Origin: Diogma glabrata
Lineage: Eukaryota; Arthropoda; Insecta; Diptera; Cylindrotomidae
Direction of reading: 5' to 3'
NCBI GenBank assembly: GCA_963693315.1
Contig: OY856188.1
Location: 268,517,114-268,581,113 of the forward strand
Length of the DNA: 64,000 nucleotides
Shown here: one piece after another, positions 33,700-43,022 of the stretch
How positions within the stretch are numbered: position 1 is the stretch's first letter
How the letters are laid out: the number at the start of each line of letters is the position of its first letter
The notes under the pieces: generated by a model
Databases searched by the model: none
What the model was told of the DNA's origin: nothing
Seen by the model: the letters and a program-made list of their open reading frames with translations, nothing else
Translations under genes and position numbers: made by a program

Positions 33700-35300
33700 G
33701 GAATTAAAACATTCTTGTACTATGTTTTACCTAATAGTGTAGTTGCCCAGAGCTTTTAGAGCAGCATGTCTATCACTTAAAATATTATACTGTCCTTGCC
33801 AGACCACCTTAGCTAGATTTTCATTTCTGAAGTAAACCGAAGCTCCTGCACTATTTCCAGTGAGAGATCCATCTGTGTAGATATGCAATGTGCTGACTGC
33901 TTTACCCAATAGCAAATCAGCTACCAACTTGTCGTCTATCGTTGGAACTATAACTCTATACTTTTTTCGAAAGGAAGATACAAGTGCTGTGACATCAGTC
34001 GTACTTGATGATTTCTTTCATAGCCCCCAGTAGTTCTAGGAGCTTGAGCCTTTTTGTAGCTTTAAAAACCCCCATTTTTACATATATACGTAAGAGAGGA
34101 GTCCTGAATTAAATCTAGAGACTCGCTATAGGCATCGTCTCGAAAGCACTAGTGATACATAAACATTAAACAAGCCTTTGTACCGCATCTAGTTTTTGTA
34201 TCCCATTCCCAACAAAATTCTAGAGAGCCAGGCAAGGAACCCATTACTGACAATGGGTCTGATAACTACTTTACACAGCCAGTAGACCATTTTCAGTTCG
34301 CATTTGCCCTCAAAAGCCCTCCTACACTTGCACAGAACTCAAGCTGCATTTGCGCATTTAGTCTCAACATGAACAGTCCAATTAGCAGCTCAATTCGTCG
34401 AGAGTAACACCAAGATACTTAACCCTTTCATGGAGTGATAGTGTGTTATTACTGATTGAAGGAACAGTGAAGTTGTTTAGTTTCCTTTTTTGGTAAACGC
34501 AACGAGCAGTTTCTGAGAAGTATTGATCAAGAGACCATTCTTCCGACGCCAGCTGTTGGTAATGTCCATGACGTTCTGAGTTTTTTGGAACATAAAATCT
34601 ATATTGTCACCATTCAAAAAAATACTAATATCATCGGAATAGTCGTATGTGTTTAGCTCTTTATCATATAGTTTAATTAGAAACTGATCCTTAAGAGCAT
34701 ATCTTCTATTATGTCCAGATACGGTTTTATCATAATAGGTAAAATTCCCACTGGACCTGGAGATCTATATAGCTCAAAAGGGCTGATAGCTCAAGACAGC
34801 TCCTCGGACTATGCAACTCTATTTGCCACAATCCAGTTTATTCGGCTCGGTTTTTCCCTTTTTACCGCGACTGCCTCCTTAAAAAGCTCCCCAAATACAC
34901 AGTAAGGAAATTAATTGGACAGAAGTACTGTTTAAGTTTGATTCTTTGAAAACGTGTGAGTATCGTTGGATAAATTAAGATTTTCCAGTCTCGCTAAAGG
35001 ATCTCTTTCGAAAACCCGCATTAGTGCAGCACCCTCAGTGATGCTTTCACACGACTCGCAGTACTTTTCTTAAGACCTTTTCTATGATTTACGAATAAGA
35101 CTTTCGAAAAGTTTCCTTGCATCACTTTTCAGAGCTCAATCAGTTTCATCACGAGTTTTCAAGGTTCTGTTTAAAAGTTTCTTGGACCTTGGTCTTAACT
35201 TATCAAGGTTTTTGTTCCAGTAGATTGAACTGTGTACACCTCGCTTCGGGGCACAAGCTCTAAAAAGCACAGACTAAGAGATCGTTAACGGTTAACACCT
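33700..35300 (-). mobile_element. R1/I-group-like non-LTR retrotransposon, internally deleted
   Basis: Minus-strand segments in order: EECESITEGAALMRVF-type linker (CESCESITEGAALMRVFERD, about 35060-35000), a YRSPGPVGILPIMIK block (about 34790-34740) equivalent to the reverse transcriptase SPGPDGI motif, TYDYSDDISIFLNGD (about 34650-34610) with the catalytic DD at 34630-34635, NSWRRKNGLLIN (about 34560), ETKCANAA...VLCKCRRAFEG, WLCKVVIRPIV, and finally an RNase H domain STLHIYTDGSLTGNSAGASV (33890-33830) with its first active-site aspartate. A terminal RNase H in ORF2 is found in the I/R1/Loa/jockey-related group. The palm between SPGP and YSDD is mostly missing. Stops are frequent. Confidence 0.82.
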
Positions 35301-35344
35301 GGTCAATAGCCTTGACCTTCGAATTGCTTCCACCAGCACTAGGG

Positions 35345-35800
35345 TGGCCTTAGGTTGCTCTAGAATTTTTTTTTATTGTACAGTTTGCAACACACTCCAT
35401 TTCGTGTCAATACCCATAAAAATATTATTTGTAAAATTTGAAATCAATCGTTCAATTCTAATGCGTGCCCCTGGTCACCTAAAGTTGAAAGGTTTTGTTT
35501 TGGGCCTTAAAAAAATTTAAATTTTATGTACGACAACCTCCCACTTCGTGTCAATACCCATAAAAAGATTATTTGCAAAATTTGAAATCATTCGTTCAAT
35601 TTTAAGCCGTGCCCGTGTGCATATTCAACTTATCCACTTGAAGTTTAAAAGGCAATTTCAGCGGCCGGGGGCACGCCTTAGAATTGAACGCTTGATTTCA
35701 AATTTTGCAAATAATATTTTTATGGGTAGTGACACGAAATGGGAGGGTGCCGTTCAGAAAATTAAAAATTTTTTTAAGGATAACGCTAACCAACACGGTC
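35345..35800. mobile_element. inverted-repeat element (MITE-like) between two LINEs
   Basis: A block beginning CCATTTCGTGTCAATACCC, continuing ATAAAAATATTATTTG and AAAATTTGAAATCA, then GTGCCC, occurs twice directly (35393 and 35540, about 147 bases apart). It occurs once inverted (about 35663-35750, ending GACACGAAATGGGAGGGTG). The outer inverted pair is highly similar over about 90 bases. No coding. It sits exactly between the 5' side of the antisense R1-like LINE and the sense LINE at 35.8 kb. Exact termini and target duplication were not resolved. Confidence 0.78.
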
Positions 35801-37510
35801 CTCTCTTACAAAGCCACTGAGAGGGAACCCAACTTCCACTTTACTAGAAAAATAATATATCTATGATGGCTCAAAGATCTTTCAGTAGACACTCTACAGC
35901 TTCTAATGATTTCTAGAATACACATGGAGCATGTAGTAATGTCAATGGTTTCTTTCCATCGGGAGAAGACAAAATTAAGCTCTCCTCTGGAATTTAGAAT
36001 TTCCAAATTACTACTCTCAAACGAAAAGTCTGAAATTGACACAGCGAAAGCTTCAAAACATACGTCTAAGTCTATTACTGACAAGAGTTTCTACAGTGAC
36101 ATCAATTCTTTAAATTCTGGTACCAAATCTTCTATTTCCCCTGGTGATTCAATCGTCAATAATCCTGCAAGAAAACCTAACTTGTCCACTGAACGCTTTG
36201 CTCTTTACTCCACTGTTTTGGAAACTCCTAAAGGTATACCCTAAATCCAGTCTTCAGTAGTTAATATGAATGAGATCCACTTCAAACCCAAAATAGTCGC
36301 CAAACTTTTAAAGGGGTTAAACATCAACAAAGCCTCAGGAATGGACAATATTCCACCCATCATTTTAAAAATCTTTTCTAAAGAACTTGCACCAACTTTG
36401 ACTAAAATATTCTACCAATCCTACAAATCTGGTATATTTCCCTCGTGCTGGAAGCTGGCCAACGTCCAGCGCGTCCCCAAAAAAGGAGCAAAATCCGATA
36501 TCTCAAATTATAGGCCAATAGCCTTACTATCGGTCCTATCCAAAGTCTACGAGCATTATATTAAAACACACATTTAAAAATTTCTGGAAGTAAATCATTT
36601 AATAGCCGACAGCCAATACGGTTTTCGAAACAAAAGATCAACCACCGATCTATTAAACTATGCAGCGCATTGTTAGAACAGAATACTTGATAAAGGTGGT
36701 GAAACATACGTTATCGAATCTGGCATGCCAACTTGATCCACAAGCTCGTTGCGTATGGTTTTCATCCCAATGCTGTGAAACTGATTCAAAATTTTCTATC
36801 CAACCAATACGTTTCGGTTTTCTTAGACGGATTTTCTTCTGAGTCTAAACTAATTAACGCTGGTGTACCTCAAAAAATGTCGCCGATTATGCTGTCCAAA
36901 ACCCGGTCAATTTCCACTCTACCAAAACACAGCTGTTGATTGTTTCCAGATCAAAGACTGAGTTCCCTGAAGATATTTTATTCAGTATGTGTGATGAACC
37001 AATAGGTGAATGTAAAAGCATTCGTTTATTGGGTGTCATAGTTTCTAACTCTGGAACGATCATGTAATGGCGATGGCAAAAAGCGCGTCTAAAAAACTTG
37101 GCCTCCTAAGTAGATGCAAAAAATTTTTCACTCCATACCAATTGCTAAATGTTTATAAGTCCTATATTCGTCCCTGTATGGAGTACTGTTGTCAAGTTTG
37201 GGGTGTTGCTTCTGTTTCCATCTTGGCCCTCTTAGACTCTGTTCAAAAGCGGGCTATACGAATTGTGGGTGATCGAACTTTGACATCAAAACTTGATTCC
37301 CTACAACATCGTCGCACTGTTGCTGACCTCGTTGTTTTTTGCAAATATCGTTAGCAACAGTGCTCAAATGAAATCAGCAGCATCATGCCACAAACTTATT
37401 CTTACCCCCGTTCCATTCGACAATCGGCTACCGCAACCAGTGAAACGGTTGAGATTCCACGCTATTATCCTGGAAAGACTTCTTTGTCCGAACTGCATAC
37501 AAATGGAATA
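35801..37510 (+). mobile_element. jockey/CR1-group non-LTR retrotransposon ORF2, lacking the catalytic motif
   Basis: The longest open stretch (36266-36577) reads KLLKGLNINKASGMDNIPPI, LPTLTKIFYQSYKSGIFP-type, CWKLANVQRVPKKGAKSDIS and NYRPIALLSVLSKVYEHYI, a textbook LINE reverse transcriptase finger/palm (KASGxDxIP...NYRPIxLLSxLSKVxE). It continues with LIADSQYGFRNKRSTTDLL (to 36657) and HKLVAYGFHPNAVKLIQNFL to KLINAGVPQ (36736-36870). The sequence then jumps to NPVNFHSTKTQLLIVSRSK (36900-36955): the segment holding FADD is deleted. The C-terminal domain SYIRPCMEYCCQVWGVAS and SVQKRAIRIV (37160-37270) follows, then LQHRRTVADLVVFCKY. Frames shift repeatedly. Endonuclease remains upstream of 36200 are too decayed to define. 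It is a different family from the 30-kb and 59-kb copies. Confidence 0.88.
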
Positions 37511-39350
37511 GTTTGCCGGAATCCTTAGTCTCAAGTGACTTCACCCCTAAACCAGATTTCAAAAAAGCGTTCATCATGACCTTAGAACGCCAGTTGTTGT
37601 GGGACCTAGGTCTAGACCTAGGTCTTGAAAGGTATTTATGTGTTGTTGTGACACATATTGTAAACCCTACAACACAATACATTTTATCCAAAAAATTGAA
37701 TTTATGTCTGATAGGATCTTTCTATTCGGGAGCTTGATGGGTGTTTTCATGTTCATCAATGAACTAATTTGGATGAATCTTTATCACATTATTAAGAAAA
37801 TTATATGAGAAGAAACTGATAAGCTTTTGAGAGGTAATAGGCAAAGTGATGGAGGTCTCCGGCGCACCTGATTTTATAATTAGTTCTACGCTAAATATAT
37901 ATCAACAACTAGCTAATAATTGAAGTATTCGATGAATATAAGCTCATTATATATTCAAAATGTTTTGTTGCCAGAGCTGTGGTGAAGCAGTACGCATCAG
38001 CGTTGCTAATATTGTTTTAGTATGAAACTGCCTTCAATCGCATAAAACTGTTAAATTTATATGATTCAAACTCAAATACAACAATTCGTTCCTATTTTTG
38101 TTATTCGTCAATTTTTATTTTGAGCTGCCTAGAGTTACCCTTCTTATATTGTGTTAAATAAAAATTATTTAATTTTCATTTAAATAATCTAATCCAAATA
38201 ATAATTTAATTTTCATTTAAATAATCTAATCCATGCAGCGACGACGTTTTTCAAATTCACTACGTATTTCTATGTCATACGAGATGTTTGCAAGACGGCA
38301 ATAAATAAGGCACTTGCTATACTGAAAGTGACAAACAATAAGTTTGGTTGCCAAATTGTTACTGGGCCAAATGGGTTGCCCAATTGTTATTGGCCAAATT
38401 GCCAATTGAATGTGTAACAAATGTATGACTAATCTAATTAACATACAAGACAAATGTTATTCTTCCCATCAAATTAACTTAAATAATTAAGCAAGTCATC
38501 AACCAAAACAAATAACAAATAATATAGAACATAGTAAGTATATTCAACTTATCTCAGATATCTATAAATTCTAATAATGTATTTTTAAATTATGAAATTT
38601 AACTTATATAAAATTATATTAAATTTGATGACTGCAACCTAAAAATATTACAAAATGAAAATAAATATGATTTCCGCTAAATAAAGCAAATATATTTATT
38701 TCATATATAATTGACCGACATTACCTTTATATAATAGATCAATCGCCAATTGGATAATCGATTAATTTATAAAATAAATAAATAAATAAATAAATAACTA
38801 AAGACCTGGCAGGGGATTTTTATAGAATATAGTGGAGAAATTATCTACCAATTGAACTAGAAATTAAATGAAAATTGCAATCGAAAACCAATCGATAAAC
38901 TTATCTTAAAGTTTAAACTTTAGTTTTAGTAGGCCTTAGTCTACGGGTTTAGCATGGGTTTTTCCCAGCATAAAGACTTTCTTTCCATCATATATTAAAG
39001 AGAAATCAAGTGGACATCACATCAAGGTAGCTCACCAGATACGTCCACCATAAAAGTAACGTACCGTTTTTTATCAAACTCAGGTACTAGAAACTGATTT
39101 TATTGATTTTTCCAAATTGCAAGTCCTCCAGAGATGCTCTAACATTTCACTCAATTTCACTCAAAAATTCACAGTTAATCGACTACCTGTCATTAAAATC
39201 TTCATATTTTGTTAAAATGATATCAAAATTTTTTAGTCAACGGAGGATTAGTACTCCCTGGAGTAGAGATAAAGATTTTAAAAAAATTATACAAACATTT
39301 ACAAGCATAAACAATCGACAGTCTTTATGTATTTATGTAAGACTATTGAA
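37511..39350. other. AT-rich stretch, no gene
   Basis: From 37511 to about 37740 there may be the LINE 3' UTR (no poly(A) seen). At 38155-38235 ATTTAATTTTCATTTAAATAATCTAATCCA is repeated twice in tandem. At 38775-38797 (AAAT)n. Nothing else recognised. Confidence 0.45.
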
Positions 39351-39362
39351 AATATCCCTTAA

Positions 39363-39791
39363 CCTTCACGTGAACAGTATCTACCCGAGTAGATATCCCG
39401 GTTTTTGTAATTCAATAACTTTATGAGTTTTTAACCAATCATCATGCCTGTTCAGTTATGTGGCTAATTTTTAAATTGATTTCGCAAAATCTGAGAAAAA
39501 AATATTTTGGACTTCCTTTTAACACTTTTTTTTTGGATTTTTATGGTTTTTTTTACGCAAGAAAACAATATCTACCCGGGTAGAAATTTTTTCCTTGGGT
39601 TTTGTATGAACATTTTTACTGGTCAATGTGACAAACTAGTAACTTTATTTTTAAATATTTGCTTTTATTTTATGCTTACACAAAAGTAAAATAAATACAC
39701 AATTATGTTTGTTGATATTATGATATATGTAATATCTACCGGGGTAGATATTGTTCATATCAGTCGCTAAAAATATCCGTTCACGTGAAGG
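39363..39791. mobile_element. piggyBac-like MITE
   Basis: The ends are CCTTCACGTGAAC (39363-39375) and its near-perfect inverse GTTCACGTGAAGG (ending 39791). Left flank TTAA (39359-39362) and right flank TTGA (39792-39795) fit the TTAA target duplication and the CCY...RGG ends of the piggyBac superfamily. Internally, ATCTACCCGAGTAGATAT, ATCTACCCGGGTAGA and ATCTACCGGGGTAGATAT occur three times as subterminal/internal palindromes. The element is 429 bp long and has no transposase motifs, so it is non-autonomous. One flank base is mutated. Confidence 0.82.
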
Positions 39792-40004
39792 TTGAACCTC
39801 ATATACCTACCAAGTTTCAACAAAAAAAAAAGAAGGCAGTGTTAAGGACTGCCGACAGAAGTGGAAACTTAAATCTGTGAAATAGCTGTATTTTTTTGTA
39901 TCTTATAATTATTGTAGCATTGCAAATTAAAATTTGAGAATGTTTAAATTAAAATCATTAAAATTATTCTGGGTTTCACATCTATCAACATTCCAAGCAA
40001 CTAT

Positions 40005-40657
40005 TATATGGAGCATTCCACGTCAACTGAAACATTGCTCCAGACATTTTTTAAGGACGTAAACAAAAATTCTCCAAAACTTTAGGCTCAAGAACACATA
40101 TTTTGAAATCTTGAATTTTTGTTCGCAGCCAGATATCTCGTTAAATCGGAAAAAAGAGCACTATTTTCCATATTGTAAAGCGAGCACTTTGAAAAAACTT
40201 AAACACTATACATTGTCTGAAACTAGGTATCATTACCAACATTTTAAGCCTAAGTACGCATTTTTTGATATCTTAAATTTGTGTTGGCAGCGAAAATAAA
40301 ATAGAAATATCACAAACTCTCCATTTTCCCTTTTGTAGAGCCGCCATTTTGAAAAAACAATTAAACACCATACGGAATATCAAACCACGTATCATTACTA
40401 ACATTTTAAGCCCAAGAACGCATTTTTTGAGATATTAAATTTGTGTTGGTATACTATACAGACAAACTGATGGGTGGTTATATTATTTCGATTAAAACAG
40501 CGATAATTTAAGGTCGCCATTTTGAAATTTTTTAAAAAGACACACGGCACTCGATAGTTCTAGTCAACACAAAAAATGTAAGCTTTGGAGAATTTTTGTT
40601 TACGTCCTTAAAAAATGTCTGGAGCAATGTTTCAGTGGACGTGAAATTCTCCATATA
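40005..40657. mobile_element. 653-bp TIR element with internal tandem repeats
   Basis: The termini TATATGGAG...(40005) and CTCCATATA (ending 40657) begin inverted repeats of about 75 bases, containing CATTGCTCCAGACATTTTTT, AAGGACGTAAACAAAAATTC and TCC. The pairing is near perfect. Inside, a unit of about 160 bases with TTTTAAGCC(T/C)AAG.ACGCATTTTTTGA, GAAATATTAAATTTGTGTTGGC-like and CGCCATTTTGAAAAAA recurs three times with decay. No coding. TA or TATA could be the target duplication. The superfamily is uncertain. Confidence 0.85.
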
Positions 40658-40699
40658 CATTTTTATATCTTCTATCTATAATATATAATATATATAATA

Positions 40700-41040
40700 A
40701 TAATAAAATAAAGTGTTTGTCTATCTGGGTGCGCTCTCCAGCGAAACCTGTAGCACACAGGAGTCTGAAATTTTGCCAGGAGAAAGCCATTAACTAATGC
40801 ACCTTGGAGCCGAAGTTTTAAAATTTAATTCAGTGTTTTTTTAATTAATAATTTTAATTTTCCTAATGCTTAAATGTATGCCTAAATGTATATTATATTT
40901 TTTACTTGGCTTTATTCAACTTTCACTCAGATATCTTTGATCGATTTTTTTTCCGCAAAACAGAATTACCATTCAAATGGAAAATTAAAGTATAATGTGA
41001 CAAACAAATTCATTTAGATGAAAATTATATACATTTATAT
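40700..41040 (+). repeat. probable interspersed repeat next to the Helitron 3' side
   Basis: A TATAATATATAATAATAATAAAATAAAGTG lead followed by TGTTTGTCTATCTGGGTGCG, CCAGCGAAACCTGTAGCACACAGG and ATTTTGCCAGGAGAAAGCC has the appearance of the common arthropod 'TATTATAAAG...TTTGTCTGTCTG' repeats. It lies immediately before the Helitron 3'-like hairpin. It may be a separate insertion or part of the Helitron. Confidence 0.4.
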
Positions 41041-41047
41041 ATTTATT

Positions 41048-41085
41048 ACTAACGGGACCCGGCGTGCTTTGCAACGCCTATAAAT
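41048..41085 (-). other. candidate Helitron 3' end hairpin
   Basis: On the minus strand GGCGT-TGCAAAGC-ACGCC forms a 5-bp stem and 8-base loop, followed by GGGTCCCGTTAGTAA. Helitrons end with a short GC-rich hairpin a few bases before CTRR; here the terminus would be the mutated GTTAGT. Position and orientation agree with the helicase remnant upstream (42.0-42.6 kb on the minus strand). The missing CTRR keeps this tentative. Confidence 0.45.
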
Positions 41086-42003
41086 AAAGTTTGTGTGTAT
41101 ACATTTTGATGACGTAGTAGCAATAATTTCAAAGAGTAGTAACAGGAAATGATTTTCTATTTTTCATTTAAATATGAATGTAAAAAGGATCAGCACTCTA
41201 GTTGATCAGCAAAATATACAAAATTAGTATTATATATAAAACAAAGGATATATAAAAATACGCGATCAAATAAGTTTTCAGGTGTGTAAGGTTTCAGGTG
41301 TGTCTCTATATTGAACATTATACGGAACAAATATAGATTCAAAAATGTTCACAGTGTTCATGCCGTTTAATATACGCTTTCTTTACTGGTAGGTTATCAA
41401 AAAAGTTACAAAAAAATTGTAATCGTGATGTCATTCAATAGTCAGCAAGGGCAGTTAGAATAGTGACAATACATTCGATGAAGGTGAATACAAATTTTAA
41501 ACATACACACATTAATTTTTATAAATAGAAGATAATGATGCAAAAAGAATTAAAATTTTATTTTGGAAGTTTGTATTAAACTTCAAGGCAGTACTACGTG
41601 TGAATTCATAGGATGAGAAATATTTCTATTTAGTCAACATTCATTGTAGTCATTATTGGTTGTTGCAAATCAATGCGAAACTAATATCTAACACACAGTC
41701 AATATATTGCCATATATAGGCAACATTAAGGGAATATTAATTTTTTGGAGTTTTGTGCTTAAAGTAATTGTTGAAAGTAATATTCCCGACAGTAAGTAAT
41801 TATTGTCGGGTCGGGATTAAACTTATACTTATCAGAGACATCATTCCGTAGACGTTGTCCTGCATGATATTTCAAGCGATTAGGATATTAAACAAAGTAT
41901 GAAATGAATGACAAATAATATAATAATTTCATTATTCTTTATTTTGAAATAACATCAATTTTTCTAAAAACAATTCGTTATAATCAATATTGTTTGTTTA
42001 AAT
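41086..42003. other. non-coding interior of the Helitron remnant
   Basis: AT-rich, no domain seen. A palindromic TTGTCGGGTCGGGATTAAACTTA/CCCGACAGTAAGTAATTATTGTCGGG pair lies at 41785-41815. Confidence 0.35.
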
Positions 42004-42640
42004 TTATCTTACTGCAAGTTGATGAACAATATTTTTAGTCAATTCCTGAGGAGTATAAATGAATAAATTTGATGGTTTTCCAATGCGAGAACACGCCACA
42101 TATAATTGGCCATGTGAAAAAACCGGATTTTCTAGATCCAACCCACAAATCGACATTCTTTGACCTTGTGACTTATTAATAGTCATGGCAAACTCCAAGC
42201 GAATTGGAAATTGCAGACATCTGAATGGAATGGGTGAGTCTGAAGGGATCATTTGGATTCGTGGCAGAAGAACAACTCCACCTTCAAATTAGCCGTTCAA
42301 AATTGTAGCTTCAAGAACATTGCCCAAAGTTTTTTTATGACTAATCTTGTACCGTTGCATAGCTTAGGTGGATTTAAATTCCGAAGCAAAATGATAGGTG
42401 AGCCAATTTTTAATCGCAAGTTATGTGGTGGCATTCCTGGTAAATTCGCGAATTAAAAAGTTCAACAGGATAGTTGACTGCTTCGTCAGGATCGGTAACA
42501 GTGTCGATCGATTTGAACAATATCTCATTGCCGGGTAATGACTGTTGTATTTTGAAGTTAATAGCGTCAACATCGATATTTTTTGCGGCTAAAATAGCTC
42601 GTTCACGTAGCCAGGCATGATTAATATAATTAGCAGCGCC
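42004..42640 (-). pseudogene. Helitron Rep/helicase C-terminal fragment
   Basis: Helitrons are rolling-circle DNA transposons whose transposase ends in a Pif1-type SF1B helicase. The minus strand shows AWLRERAILAAKNIDVDAIN (42625-42560), IQQSLPGNEILFKSIDTV and DPDEAVNYPVE (to about 42450), then after a frame change LRLKNWLTY/FCFGI-like remains, and then RLEFAMTINKSQGQRMSICG (42200-42140) and HGQLYVACSRIGKPSNLFIY (about 42110-42050). AMTINKSQGQ and VACSR are helicase motifs V/VI of Helitron proteins. A TAA-terminated C-terminus QLAVR ends near 42004. One or more frameshifts around 42250-42450 break it, and the N-terminal Rep domain is absent because the 122-bp repeats replace it at about 42640. 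Confidence 0.9.
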
Positions 42641-43022
42641 ATCTGCCGGGTTGATTTGTGAATCTAAACCATCCAGGGTGTCACCCAAACACATACCAAA
42701 AATTCATTAAAATCGGTCCAGCCGGTTAGGAGGAGTTCAGTGACAATACCGACTGCAACGCCATCTGCATAGCTGATTTGTTAATCTAAACGATCCTGGG
42801 CGCTACCCAAATACATACCAAAAAATTCATTAAAATCGGTCCAGCCGTTTAGGAGAAGTTCAGTGACAATACCAACTGCAGCGCCTCTGCCGGGCTGATT
42901 TATAAATTTAAACCATTCGAGGCGCCACCCAAACGCGCACAAAAAAATGCATTCAAATCGGTCCAGCCGTTTAGGAGGAGTTCAGTGACAATACCGACTG
43001 CAGCGCCTCTGCCGGGCTGATT
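42636..43022. repeat. 122-bp tandem repeat array
   Basis: The unit runs GC(G/C)CTCTGCCGGGCTGATTT, AAACCATCC(A)GGG(C)G, CACCCAAACACATACCAAAAA, TTCATTAAAATCGGTCCAGC and CGTTTAGGAGGAGTTCAGTG, then ACAATACCGACTGCA. The phase marker GATTT recurs at 42653, 42775, 42897 and 43019, so the period is a constant 122. Three full units are present. The phrase AAAATCGGTCCAGCCGTTTAGGAG is common in arthropod interspersed repeats. The array starts in the middle of the Helitron helicase frame. Units differ by several percent. Confidence 0.9.
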
